Below, in pieces: positions 9,285 to 18,492 of a DNA stretch of 64,000 nt. This DNA comes from Colwellia sp. RSH04 (GTDB lineage: Bacteria > Pseudomonadota > Gammaproteobacteria > Enterobacterales > Alteromonadaceae): positions 30,707 to 94,706 of the forward strand of contig NZ_QXIO01000013.1 in NCBI RefSeq assembly GCF_003545765.1, in the 5' to 3' direction. Both the position numbers and the translations under genes were made by a program. Each line of letters begins with the position of its first letter. Position 1 is the first letter of the stretch. The notes under the pieces were generated by a model. That model had not been told where the DNA came from and made no database searches. It was given only the letters and a program-made list of their open reading frames with translations.

Positions 9285-10169
9285 ATGAGTATTAGAAAAG
9301 GAATTATTCTAGCGGGTGGCTCAGGTACTCGTTTATATCCGCTAACTAAAGTGGTAAGTAAACAGTTAATGCCCGTGTATGATAAACCGATGATTTTTTA
9401 TCCATTAGCAACGTTAATGCAATCAGGTATAAAAGACATTTTGGTTATATCTACACCTGAAGAAATTCACCGGTTTGAAAACCTACTTGGTAATGGGGAA
9501 AATTTTGGCGTACTTATATCATACGCAGTACAACCAAGCCCAGATGGACTAGCGCAAGCGTTTATAATCGCAGAAGATTTTTTAGCTGGTAGTTCAGCCG
9601 CATTGGTTTTAGGTGATAATATGTTTTACGGTCATGATTTAACTAAGTCATTACAAGCTGCAAATAATCAAACATCAGGGGGAACTGTGTTTGGTTATCA
9701 TGTGGCGAACCCTTCGTCGTATGGAGTTGTAGAGTTTGACACATGCGGTAAAGCTATTTCGATAGAAGAAAAGCCAGCGCAACCTAAATCAAATTATGCA
9801 GTGCCTGGATTATACTTTTTCGATAAAAGAGTTGTTGAATTTGCTAAAAATGTTCAGCCATCAGAACGAGGCGAGCTAGAAATTACCGATATCATCGATC
9901 AATATCTAAAGACAGACGAGCTTCAAGTAGAAATTATGGGCCGTGGTACAGCATGGTTAGATACAGGTACCCATGATGATTTACTTGCTGCCGCTCAATT
10001 CATTGCGACTGTTGAAAAGCGTCAAGGATTGAAAGTCAATTGTCCTGAAGAAATAGCTTATAGAAACGGTTGGATTGACGATGAAAAACTTCGAGAAATA
10101 GCTGCACCATTGAGAAAAAGTGGTTATGGAGAATACTTGTTAAACCTTCTTCAAGAACGTGTATTTTAA
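9285..10169 (+). CDS. rfbA: Glucose-1-phosphate thymidylyltransferase
   Basis: This is the first step of dTDP-L-rhamnose synthesis: dTTP plus glucose-1-phosphate gives dTDP-glucose. The N-terminal nucleotide-binding signature [28 protein letters not shown], the metal-binding LGDNMFYG and the EEKP segment are all present. The length of 294 residues is standard. An AAGG ribosome-binding site lies 6 bases before the ATG. The gene follows wzt by 14 bases and belongs to the same transcription unit. Confidence 0.96.
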   Translation: MSIRKGIILAGGSGTRLYPLTKVVSKQLMPVYDKPMIFYPLATLMQSGIKDILVISTPEEIHRFENLLGNGENFGVLISYAVQPSPDGLAQAFIIAEDFLAGSSAALVLGDNMFYGHDLTKSLQAANNQTSGGTVFGYHVANPSSYGVVEFDTCGKAISIEEKPAQPKSNYAVPGLYFFDKRVVEFAKNVQPSERGELEITDIIDQYLKTDELQVEIMGRGTAWLDTGTHDDLLAAAQFIATVEKRQGLKVNCPEEIAYRNGWIDDEKLREIAAPLRKSGYGEYLLNLLQERVF

Positions 10170-10220
10170 TTCTTTGCTTTTCTTCACTATAGGTGAAGCA
10201 ATACTTTTTAGTAGATAGAT

Positions 10221-10766
10221 ATGAAAATTATAGAAACATCCATTCCAGACGTAAAACTGTTAGAGCCAGATGTATTTGGTGATGAACGTGGTTTCTTTAT
10301 GGAAACTTTCCGTAAAGATTGGTTTCAAACAGAAGTGGCCAAAGTAGAGTTTGTTCAAGATAATCACTCAAAATCAACAAAAGGTATTCTAAGAGGTTTA
10401 CATTATCAGCTTGAACAAACACAAGGGAAATTAGTACGAGTTATTAAAGGTGAAGTGTTTGATGTAGCTGTAGATCTGCGTAAAGACTCTCCTACTTTTG
10501 GTAAATGGGTGGGGGAGTATTTGAGTGCGGAAAACAAACGTCAATTATGGGTGCCACTAGGTTTTGCTCATGGTTTTTTAGTGACAAGTGATGAAGCAGA
10601 ATTTGTTTATAAATGCACCGATTATTACCACCCTGAATCAGAAATTTCAATTGCTTATAATGATAAAGTAATTGCAATCGATTGGCCTTTAACGGGAACC
10701 AACAAACCTTCTTTATCACAAAAAGATCATGAAGGTTTGACTTTTGAGCAGGCACCAAAATTATGA
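10221..10766 (+). CDS. rfbC: dTDP-4-dehydrorhamnose 3,5-epimerase
   Basis: The 181-residue cupin-fold enzyme epimerises dTDP-4-keto-6-deoxyglucose at C3 and C5. The active-site motif LRGLHYQ with the catalytic His, the DVAVDLRKDSPTFGKW segment and the GFAHGFLV stretch are intact. A short hairpin, CTTCAC/GTGAAG, lies in the 51-base gap after rfbA (about 10183-10199) and may fine-tune the mRNA. The stop overlaps rfbD by four bases. Confidence 0.96.
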   Translation: MKIIETSIPDVKLLEPDVFGDERGFFMETFRKDWFQTEVAKVEFVQDNHSKSTKGILRGLHYQLEQTQGKLVRVIKGEVFDVAVDLRKDSPTFGKWVGEYLSAENKRQLWVPLGFAHGFLVTSDEAEFVYKCTDYYHPESEISIAYNDKVIAIDWPLTGTNKPSLSQKDHEGLTFEQAPKL

Positions 10767-11632
10767 TTGTTGTGATAGGTAAGTCAGGACAATTGGCGAA
10801 AGAACTTGCCGATATATCAAATGAGGAGCAGCTTGTTTGTTTAGGCCGTAATGATATTGATATTACTTCAATGAGTTCCATTGAAGAGCAGCTCGGTAAG
10901 CATAAGCCCACTGCTGTTATCAATGCTTCAGCTTATACCGCTGTAGATAAGGCAGAAACAGAAAAAGAGCAAGCTTTCTTGATTAACCATAAAGCGGTTG
11001 AAAATTTAGCAAATTATTGTAAAACGAATAATGTGCATTTTGTCCATGTTTCAACAGATTATGTGTTTAAAGGGGATAAAGGCTCACCTTATTTGCCTAA
11101 TGATACTATAGAGCCGCAAGGTGTGTATGGCGCAAGTAAAGCTGCTGGTGAGAGGGCAATTGCAGATATTTGTCCGAATATAAGTTGTATTATTAGAACA
11201 TCTTGGGTTTATTCTCAATATGGTAATAACTTTGTGAAAACGATGTTAAAGCTAATGCAAGAGAAAGATGAACTAGGTATTATTTGTGATCAGATCGGCT
11301 CCCCAACTTGGGCTAAAGGTTTAGCTCATGCATGTGTCAATGCAGCTGAAAATAAAGTTGTTGGTATTCACCACTGGACAGATAGTGGAGTTGCTTCTTG
11401 GTATGACTTTGCTGTTGCTATTCAAGAAATAGGAATTGAACAAGGATTAGTAAAGAAAATAACTTATATTAAACCAATAATGAGTGAAGAATATATTACT
11501 GCTGCGAAGCGACCTTCATATAGCGTATTGAATAAATTAAGTAGTTATAAGTATTTTCAATCTGATGTTTTTCATTGGAAGTCTGAGCTCACTAAAATGA
11601 TGAATAATCTTGCAGAATTAAAATATGAATAA
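10763..11632 (+). CDS. rfbD: dTDP-4-dehydrorhamnose reductase
   Basis: This enzyme performs the last step of dTDP-L-rhamnose synthesis, an NAD(P)H-dependent reduction. It has the N-terminal GKSGQLA nucleotide loop, INASAYTAVDKAE, STDYVFKGDKG, the YGASKAAGE segment with the SDR Tyr-Lys pair, and RTSWVYSQYGNNFVKTM. The length of 289 residues is typical. The 4-base overlap with rfbC shows translational coupling. With this gene the full four-enzyme rhamnose pathway is present in the window. Confidence 0.95.
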   Translation: MIVVIGKSGQLAKELADISNEEQLVCLGRNDIDITSMSSIEEQLGKHKPTAVINASAYTAVDKAETEKEQAFLINHKAVENLANYCKTNNVHFVHVSTDYVFKGDKGSPYLPNDTIEPQGVYGASKAAGERAIADICPNISCIIRTSWVYSQYGNNFVKTMLKLMQEKDELGIICDQIGSPTWAKGLAHACVNAAENKVVGIHHWTDSGVASWYDFAVAIQEIGIEQGLVKKITYIKPIMSEEYITAAKRPSYSVLNKLSSYKYFQSDVFHWKSELTKMMNNLAELKYE

Positions 11633-11672
11633 TTTGAGTGTTGCTAAATCTATAGAGTGAATGGAGAGGATT

Positions 11673-14600
11673 ATGAGAATAGCATATTTTATTGTCGGAA
11701 TGCATCGCTCAGGTACGTCTGCTATTTCAGGTGTTTTAAGTGAAATGGGGGTTGAGTTCGGACCTAATTTAATGGCAGCATCGAAAGATAACCCTAAAGG
11801 TTATTTCGAGAACAATAGAGTACAACAACTCAATGAAAAAATCTTAAATGAGTCCTATTATTCATGGTCTGATTATAACTTTTCTTTAGACAATATTTCT
11901 GAGGAATTAAAAGATAAATATATTCAAGAAGCAATGCAAATTATTAATGAGGAGTTTAGCAAATTTGAAACTTTTGCTGTTAAAGATCCACGCTTTTGCA
12001 TTTTATTGCCTATATGGACATCGGCATTAGATAGTTTGGGAATTAGTGCTAAATTTATTTTGCCGTTTCGGAATCCTCTTGAGGTATCGGGCTCTCTTCT
12101 TAAAAGGAATAATTTTACAGAGGAAAAGTCATTACTTTTGTGGGCAACTTATTTTTTGTATTCAGAGTTTTACTCAAGAAACTATGAAAGGGTTTTTGTT
12201 AGCTTTGATGAGTTGATTTCATCTAGCAAAAAAGTACAAGATAGACTGTTGAGCTTTATAGGGAATTCTGAACATCCTGAAAAGCTTAAAAAGGGTTTTA
12301 TTGAACCAGCTTTAAGACACCATAAAATGGATTTTGTCGATAAAGATGTTAATTACCCTTCTTTTCTAAGTATATGCTTTACAATTGTGAAAAGCAGGGC
12401 GTTTGAAGTAGAAAAATTTAATCTAGCTTTAAATTCTTTAAAAATGCATATGACATACTTTTTCAATAAAGAGCAACATGATTCTAATTATAAGATCTTT
12501 TTGGACAGAAAAAGGTATCAAGTCTTAAAGGATGATTTCTACAGTAAATGGCAAATGGAAAGTGCTGTAAAAGAGCACTACAAAGAAAAGTATTTAAAGA
12601 TGGAAAATGGAATGAAAGATGAAGTGGAAGAGTTAAAAAAGCTCATTGTAAAACAAAGTAGTAACTTGCTAGCTTTACAAAAAAAGAAAGATGAAAATTT
12701 ACTCTCTCTCTTTGCAGAGTCTAATGTAAATATTGCACAAATAACAGAACAAATATCTGATAAGAATAATGTAATAACTAAAGTACAAGGAGAGTTATCG
12801 GCTTTTAGTAATAAAATAGAAGAATTAACTCAATCACAGACTCGTAGTTTAGTCAGAAATGATATGTTAATTGAAAGTTTCGAACGTATAAATAAGAAGT
12901 ATGATCAAAATGTTTCAATAAAAAATGAACGAGACGTTGAAAGTATAAGATTAAGTATTCGTTCGCTTGGCGATGAGCTAAAAACTATTCAGGAAGAAAT
13001 AATACTATCAAAAGAACATTTTACGGTGTGCTCAAAAGGTAATCAGAATCAAGCTGATGAATTGAAAAAGTCACATAATGAACTCAAAAACTCGATAGAT
13101 GAAAACCGCCGATATTTAAAGGATATTACAGCAAAACTGGTTGCTAAAAATGTAAAAGTAACAAATGATATTGAAGTGTTTAGAGCTAATGTTAGAAGAT
13201 TTAATATTTTATATAGTAAAACGATAAAAAAAGTATTATCTAAATCTTTTTCAAGTTTTATAAAAAATGCTTTTAACCCTAGCCGATATGTTGACATAAA
13301 CAATAAATTTAATCGAGTGCCTATTAATTTTATTGAACGATTTGACTCAAGTAAATACTTGGATATTAATTATGATGTAGCCGAAGCTATTGAACAAGGC
13401 GAGTTAAGCTGTGCTTTAGAACACTTTATACTTCATGGATACGAAGAAGTATTTTCTGGAAAGAGAAAGCTTCACTTTAAAATTCCATTTTATGAGGTTA
13501 AAACTGAAGACAAGGATATACAAAATAAATTTCTTGAATATAATAAATTTTTAGGAATGTGTTATGAAAACCTAGCAGACTCAAAAAAGATAAGTATAGT
13601 GAATACTTATGATGATGAAAAGCTCTTAGAACAATCCGCTACAGAGTCCCCTCAAGCTACTATAGATATAATTTTACCTGTCTATAATGCCTTAGAAGAT
13701 GTTAAAAACTGTTTAAATTCATTATATGAGCATAAATCGCTAAATTTTAACTTAATTGTTATTGATGATTGTAGTGAAAAAGAAACACAATTGTATTTAG
13801 AAAGTGAATCAGTTAGCCGTGGATTTTATTTGCAAAGGAATGAAATTAATCTGAGATTTACAAAAACTGTAAATAAAGGATTCGAAAAGTCCAAAGGAGA
13901 TTATATTGTTTTATTAAATAGCGACACAATAGTTACACCCCGTTGGATTGATAAAATAATGCAATGTTTTGCAAGTGACCCAAATATAGGCATCGTCGGT
14001 CCATTATCAAATGCCGCAAGTTGGCAAACTGTCCCTATTCAAAAGGATAAAGAAACCAATGATTGGTTAGTTAATAAAATTCCAAGTGGTTATACGATAA
14101 ATGATATGGGGTTGTTAGTTGAAAAACTCTCTTCTTGCAGGTATCCAGTGGTTCCATCAGTTAATGGTTTTTGTTATGTAATTAAACGTGAGGTCATTGA
14201 TTGTATAGGTGTTTTAGATGTCGAATACTTCCCGACTGGTTATGGTGAAGAGGATGATTTTTCAATAAGAGCTAGTAATGCTGGTTTTAAGAGTGCTATT
14301 GCTGATGATACCTACGTGTTTCATGCTAAGTCAAAGAGTTACACGCATGAGGTGCGTAAAGTGCTAACTAAGGGGGGGCGAAAGTCTCTTGATGCAAAGC
14401 ATGGCGCAAAAAGAATTAAAAAATTAATTAGTGATTGGATTGAAGAAAAAGAGTTACCAATAATAGCGAAGCATATTGAGTCATATATGCATACCGCAAC
14501 TAATAATAAAAAAGTTGTATATACTGCTGTTTTTGGTAATTACGACGAAGTAAGAAACCCTGAGTATGTGAATGAAGATTGGGATTATGTTTGCTTTACA

Positions 14601-15875
14601 GATAATTTAGACTTGAAGTCTGATGTATTTGAAATCAAGTACGTAAAAGCTATTTTTGAAAATCCAACAAAAAATGCTCGTTTGATTAAAGTCATGCCAC
14701 ACTTATTTTTGGTTAATTATGAGTATTCATTGTGGATTGACGGAAATATTAAACTAAGAGGTAGAAACATTGAGGAATTGGTTTCTAAGGGGTTTGCACA
14801 CTCAATTGCTTTGCATAAGCACTCTGCTAGGGATTGTGTTTTTGAAGAAGGAAAAGCTTGCATTATTGGAAAGAAAGATACGGAAGCAAAAATACTAGCT
14901 CAACTAGAAAGTTATCGTCAGCAAGGGATGCCTGAGAAATTTGGAATGGTTGAAACAGCGGAGGTGTTTAGAAAACACGATGAACACTCTAAAAAATTAA
15001 ATGAACTCTGGTGGAGTGAAATTGATAAACATACCATAAGGGATCAACTTGCTTTTAACTTTGTTTGTTGGAAAAATAACATCAATTTTTCTATTTTAGA
15101 CGGAAGTGCTTGGCTTGATGGGTATTTTCAAATTTATAAACATGGTATTTCACTTTCAAGAAATACAGCTAAGGTCGCTATTGCTGTCTTTGACGACAAT
15201 CAAGGTGAACTTTTAAATCGATTGAAAAGAATTAAACAATATACAGCAGGGCAGGCTTTTGATGTTATAGTGGTAGGGACATCCCCTTTTGAAGAAGATT
15301 TCGAACATTCGCTTAATGAACTGTTTCCTCATGCTTTAATCCACTCATTAGTTAACGAAAAACTTGATGCAAACCTTATTAATAAAGTAGTTAAAGTGTT
15401 CGATTATGATTATATCTGCTTTATGAATAGTGGTTTTGAGACCGTGAATTCTGATTGGCTATCGTCTTTAGTCTCAGGTATAGACAGCAATGAAAATGTA
15501 ACTATAGCTTCACCTTTAACTTTAAATCCAGATTACTCCATTCAAACTTCAGGTTTAAAATTAAAGTTTAAGAAAGGAAAGCTTAACTCAATTGTTAAAA
15601 TAAACAAGTACATTGGAGATAGCTACGTACATGCGATTCATAGTGATTGCTTTATCGTTGATACAAAAGAAGCGTGCTCGACAAAATTTAAAAAACACCC
15701 ATTGCTGGAACAAACTCTTTCAGATTTCTCGTTGCGGCAGTTGATAAAAGGAAATAAAGTGAAAACTATTAGCGAAAGCCAAGTTATGTATACTTCGTAT
15801 AAAGCCTCTCTTTTAGAGCTCGATGCAGTTATAAAGTGTTTCCAAAATGAAACTCCCGCAAGCTTTAGATTATAA
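11673..15875 (+). CDS. 1400-residue fusion: sulfotransferase, coiled coil, GT2, DUF616-like and third GT-like domain
   Basis: ATG 11673 follows a strong GGAGAGGA site; the ATG at 11661 would place that site inside the gene. Residues 1-230 resemble a PAPS-dependent sulfotransferase, with the 5'-phosphosulfate loop GMHRSGTS and an FILPFRNPLEV segment as 3'-phosphate site. A long charged coiled-coil region spans about 300-490. At about 550-600 a FDSSKYLDINYDVA...HFILHGYEE motif recalls the short repeats found next to some glycosyltransferases. Residues 660-930 are a GT2 domain (DIILPVYN, LLNSDT as DxD-like site, GYGEEDDFSIRA). Residues 946-1146 look like DUF616 (TAVFGNYDEV, LWIDGNI). Residues 1166-1400 resemble a further degenerate GT2 domain. 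It probably assembles and sulfates the glycan of this locus at the inner face of the membrane. Domain names were assigned by motif only. Confidence 0.75.
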   Translation: MRIAYFIVGMHRSGTSAISGVLSEMGVEFGPNLMAASKDNPKGYFENNRVQQLNEKILNESYYSWSDYNFSLDNISEELKDKYIQEAMQIINEEFSKFETFAVKDPRFCILLPIWTSALDSLGISAKFILPFRNPLEVSGSLLKRNNFTEEKSLLLWATYFLYSEFYSRNYERVFVSFDELISSSKKVQDRLLSFIGNSEHPEKLKKGFIEPALRHHKMDFVDKDVNYPSFLSICFTIVKSRAFEVEKFNLALNSLKMHMTYFFNKEQHDSNYKIFLDRKRYQVLKDDFYSKWQMESAVKEHYKEKYLKMENGMKDEVEELKKLIVKQSSNLLALQKKKDENLLSLFAESNVNIAQITEQISDKNNVITKVQGELSAFSNKIEELTQSQTRSLVRNDMLIESFERINKKYDQNVSIKNERDVESIRLSIRSLGDELKTIQEEIILSKEHFTVCSKGNQNQADELKKSHNELKNSIDENRRYLKDITAKLVAKNVKVTNDIEVFRANVRRFNILYSKTIKKVLSKSFSSFIKNAFNPSRYVDINNKFNRVPINFIERFDSSKYLDINYDVAEAIEQGELSCALEHFILHGYEEVFSGKRKLHFKIPFYEVKTEDKDIQNKFLEYNKFLGMCYENLADSKKISIVNTYDDEKLLEQSATESPQATIDIILPVYNALEDVKNCLNSLYEHKSLNFNLIVIDDCSEKETQLYLESESVSRGFYLQRNEINLRFTKTVNKGFEKSKGDYIVLLNSDTIVTPRWIDKIMQCFASDPNIGIVGPLSNAASWQTVPIQKDKETNDWLVNKIPSGYTINDMGLLVEKLSSCRYPVVPSVNGFCYVIKREVIDCIGVLDVEYFPTGYGEEDDFSIRASNAGFKSAIADDTYVFHAKSKSYTHEVRKVLTKGGRKSLDAKHGAKRIKKLISDWIEEKELPIIAKHIESYMHTATNNKKVVYTAVFGNYDEVRNPEYVNEDWDYVCFTDNLDLKSDVFEIKYVKAIFENPTKNARLIKVMPHLFLVNYEYSLWIDGNIKLRGRNIEELVSKGFAHSIALHKHSARDCVFEEGKACIIGKKDTEAKILAQLESYRQQGMPEKFGMVETAEVFRKHDEHSKKLNELWWSEIDKHTIRDQLAFNFVCWKNNINFSILDGSAWLDGYFQIYKHGISLSRNTAKVAIAVFDDNQGELLNRLKRIKQYTAGQAFDVIVVGTSPFEEDFEHSLNELFPHALIHSLVNEKLDANLINKVVKVFDYDYICFMNSGFETVNSDWLSSLVSGIDSNENVTIASPLTLNPDYSIQTSGLKLKFKKGKLNSIVKINKYIGDSYVHAIHSDCFIVDTKEACSTKFKKHPLLEQTLSDFSLRQLIKGNKVKTISESQVMYTSYKASLLELDAVIKCFQNETPASFRL

Positions 15876-15888
15876 TAAAGGTGCCTCT

Positions 15889-16665
15889 ATGAAACCGAAT
15901 TTAACAGTGTTTGGAACATGCCGAGTTTATGAGCCTTGCAAATTATTAGAAGATGATAATTATTTAACTCTTAACAATAAAATGGTTTATGGGTACACGC
16001 ATACAACTAAAGAGTTGCTACAAATGTTAAAGCTCTTGGATGATGATTTTGAATGTGAAGGGCTACTATTAGAGTTATTGATTAAAAACATAGAACACTT
16101 TGAGTACTCTAGAAATAAAAATTTTGAAGAGAGTGATTCAGTTATTATAGAGGTGAGCTCGATTAGATTATTCAGTGTAAATGGCATTTATCTGAGAAGT
16201 AATCTTTTATTTGCCTTTATAAAGTCATCTATTGCTGATTGTGAAATATTTTGGAAAGATTTAATTTCTCAAAGGTTAAGGTCTATAGGTGAATACACTC
16301 TAGTAAAAGAGTTATCACAAGAGGAACTTACGATTTTAGAGAATGTTAAATCAGAAATACAAACTAAAGAAAGTTTCTTATCTGATTTAGAGGAAATATA
16401 CAAGTATATAAATATAAATCAAAAGGTTACTTTTGTGTCACACTTTGATATGAAAGTAAGAAACTCCGATGTAAGGGTTCCCGAAAGAGTGCTAATCAAA
16501 GAATGGCTATCGGAATTTTCTGATAAAGTGTACTCGACTTTTTTCAATCCTCGATTTCTACTTGAAGAATATGGATACGAAAAGGGATTACTTGACAATG
16601 CTCACTATACAAAAGAGTTTGAGAAAGAACTGTCAAAATTATATTTAGACCTCATACTTAACTAG
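15889..16665 (+). CDS. Unknown protein of a polysaccharide locus, possibly SGNH-like
   Basis: ATG 15889 is preferred over 15847, because AAGGTG lies seven bases upstream and the shorter start avoids overlap with the preceding gene. The 258 residues start with a hydrophobic strand and FGTCRVYEP. They contain SVIIEVSSIRLFS in the middle and end with LDNAHYTKEF. A conserved-looking G-x-C/S-R near the N-terminus with a late Asp-x-x-His is reminiscent of SGNH/GSCFA-type esterases acting on glycans. The classic GDS block is absent, so this is only a resemblance. It lies 13 bases after the giant transferase gene and is surely co-transcribed. A role in modifying (acylating or deacylating) the same glycan is inference. 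Confidence 0.45.
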   Translation: MKPNLTVFGTCRVYEPCKLLEDDNYLTLNNKMVYGYTHTTKELLQMLKLLDDDFECEGLLLELLIKNIEHFEYSRNKNFEESDSVIIEVSSIRLFSVNGIYLRSNLLFAFIKSSIADCEIFWKDLISQRLRSIGEYTLVKELSQEELTILENVKSEIQTKESFLSDLEEIYKYININQKVTFVSHFDMKVRNSDVRVPERVLIKEWLSEFSDKVYSTFFNPRFLLEEYGYEKGLLDNAHYTKEFEKELSKLYLDLILN

Positions 16666-16758
16666 GTAAGGTTAAGTATTTATTGCATTTATAAAATTAA
16701 AATTTAAGTGGTTTAAATATACAAGTTATTTAGGTTTATCTAAAAAGGTACGTATTAA

Positions 16759-17490
16759 GTGCATAATAAAGGCTGTAATAAAGGCTTTGTTCACAATGAA
16801 GCTCGGATATATAAGGGGTTGTATCTCCCTTTAAATCGAACAAACGAATCACTCTCAAATGACGTGGATTATATTCAGTCATCTATCGAACAGGTGAATT
16901 CGTTGAGTCACTTTTGCTCAATATCAAAAACTACTCGATTGTTAGATTTTGGTTGTGGGCAAGGGAGGCTTTCAAATGGATTCTTGGCCAGCAAAACTGA
17001 AATTGCTCGTTATATTGGAGTTGATACCAGCCTGGAGTCAATTAACTGGTGTGTTAACTGGATTGAAAAATATCACTCAAATTTTAAATTCCTTCATGTA
17101 CCTGCTTATAACGCTCGTTATAACCCAGAAGAAAAGATGTATCAACCATTGCCGTTCGAGGAAAATACTTTCGATCTAGTGTTTTTAAATAGTGTTTTTT
17201 CGCATATGCTCACAGCTGATATAAGGTTTTATTTAGAACAGTTCAAAAGAGTGCTCTCTTCTGGGGGGTATGTTTATTTAACTGCGTTTATTGAGGATGA
17301 TGTTCCACATGAAGAAGAGAACCCAGAAGGGTATTTAGGTAGAAAATCTAAAGGAGCTCTTCATAGAGTTAGATTTCAAAAAAATTACTTTTTATCTTTA
17401 GTTAGAGAGTTTGGTTTTACAGTTATTGAATTCAAACATCAATACATTACTAGAACATGCCAGTCTGTAGTTATCCTAAAAAGAAACTAA
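16759..17490 (+). CDS. Class I SAM-dependent methyltransferase
   Basis: This 243-residue protein is predicted to start at GTG 16759. It contains the SAM-binding motif I LLDFGCGQGRL (about residues 57-67), an acidic residue at the end of the next strand (YIGVDTS), and NTFDLVFLNSVFSHM corresponding to motifs II/III of methyltransferase type 11/25 domains. It probably methylates a sugar of the glycan made by this locus, possibly as a chain-end cap, as seen in some ABC-dependent O-antigens. The acceptor is unknown. Gaps of 93 bases upstream and 21 bases downstream suit one operon. Confidence 0.8.
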   Translation: MHNKGCNKGFVHNEARIYKGLYLPLNRTNESLSNDVDYIQSSIEQVNSLSHFCSISKTTRLLDFGCGQGRLSNGFLASKTEIARYIGVDTSLESINWCVNWIEKYHSNFKFLHVPAYNARYNPEEKMYQPLPFEENTFDLVFLNSVFSHMLTADIRFYLEQFKRVLSSGGYVYLTAFIEDDVPHEEENPEGYLGRKSKGALHRVRFQKNYFLSLVREFGFTVIEFKHQYITRTCQSVVILKRN

Positions 17491-17511
17491 TCAACAAAAA
17501 ATTAGCCTATT

Positions 17512-18450
17512 ATGAATTTACCTATAAATTTCATTCATATTCCTAAAACAGCAGGAACGAGTTTTAGGGTTGCACTTGAAAAAAAATATGGTTCCAAAAA
17601 TATTCTTCGAGATTATACACCTAGAGCTGCTGAAACAAGTAAAAAAGTGAAAGAAATTATTTATTCTCATGACGATTTTTATGCTTTAAAGTTGCTTCTT
17701 TCGAGCCGGAATTTTGTAGCAATAGCAGGACATTACTTTGCTGAAAAATATTCCAAGATAATACCTGTATCAGAAATGGTTGCGTTCGTTAGAGAGCCTG
17801 TTTCTAGAATTATATCAGAGCATAATCACTTTATTCGGCATGCTGGTTATCAGAAAAGCCTTATTGAATTTGCTCAAGAAAAAATTAATATAAATAAACA
17901 GAGTCGCTACCTGCAAGGTATTCCTTATACAGCTATAGGGCTAGTTGGAGTAACAGAGTATTACAGTGAATCTATTAATTTATTTAATAAAATATATAAA
18001 AAAAACATCGTAGAATTTAGGGATAATCAAGGTCCAAATGGGCCCGGAAAGTCAATAGTTACTATTGATAATGATATAATCGATGAGATTAAAAGGCTTA
18101 ATATAGATGATATTGTTTTGTATGAAAAATTAGTTGCCTTACATAAGCAAAGGATAAAATTTTTTAAAGCAAGACAAGATTTTACTTATGGTGGGTATAA
18201 AATTGTTGGTGGTAGAATTGAAGGCTGGGCATATCAAGCTAATAATAATAAAGCTCTTACGATCGAAATCTTTAAGAGTAAACTTAAAGTTTGTGAATTA
18301 ACTTCAAATAAATATAATTTAGAGTTAGCTCAATTAGGTAGCCCAAGAAGTGGTTATATTGGCTTTTATTATAACTTGAAGAAAAGTGAGTATAAAGCAG
18401 AGTTTATATGTGTAGTTAAAGAAACAGGTCAAAGGTTATCACTTATATGA
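17512..18450 (+). CDS. Sulfotransferase-family protein with C-terminal beta domain
   Basis: Residues 1-215 show a Sulfotransfer_2-like core: the PAPS 5'-phosphate loop HIPKTAGTSFR (about 8-18) and a 3'-phosphate site VAFVREPVSRIISEHNHF (about 92-109). The last ~90 residues (GGRIEGWAYQ onward) look like a small beta-sandwich seen appended to other carbohydrate-active proteins. The protein would transfer sulfate from PAPS to a hydroxyl of the polysaccharide. It is the second sulfotransferase-like domain in this locus, the first being the N-terminus of the giant fusion. No PAPS-synthesis genes are in the window. The exact acceptor is unknown. Confidence 0.75.
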   Translation: MNLPINFIHIPKTAGTSFRVALEKKYGSKNILRDYTPRAAETSKKVKEIIYSHDDFYALKLLLSSRNFVAIAGHYFAEKYSKIIPVSEMVAFVREPVSRIISEHNHFIRHAGYQKSLIEFAQEKININKQSRYLQGIPYTAIGLVGVTEYYSESINLFNKIYKKNIVEFRDNQGPNGPGKSIVTIDNDIIDEIKRLNIDDIVLYEKLVALHKQRIKFFKARQDFTYGGYKIVGGRIEGWAYQANNNKALTIEIFKSKLKVCELTSNKYNLELAQLGSPRSGYIGFYYNLKKSEYKAEFICVVKETGQRLSLI

Positions 18451-18492
18451 CTTTAGATAAAATCAAAAGATGATCAAATTAGGAAATTAATT

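Noticed and set aside
10492..10923. 143-codon minus-strand frame over rfbC/rfbD
   Set aside because: It covers the overlap of two certain genes on the other strand and has no recognisable features.
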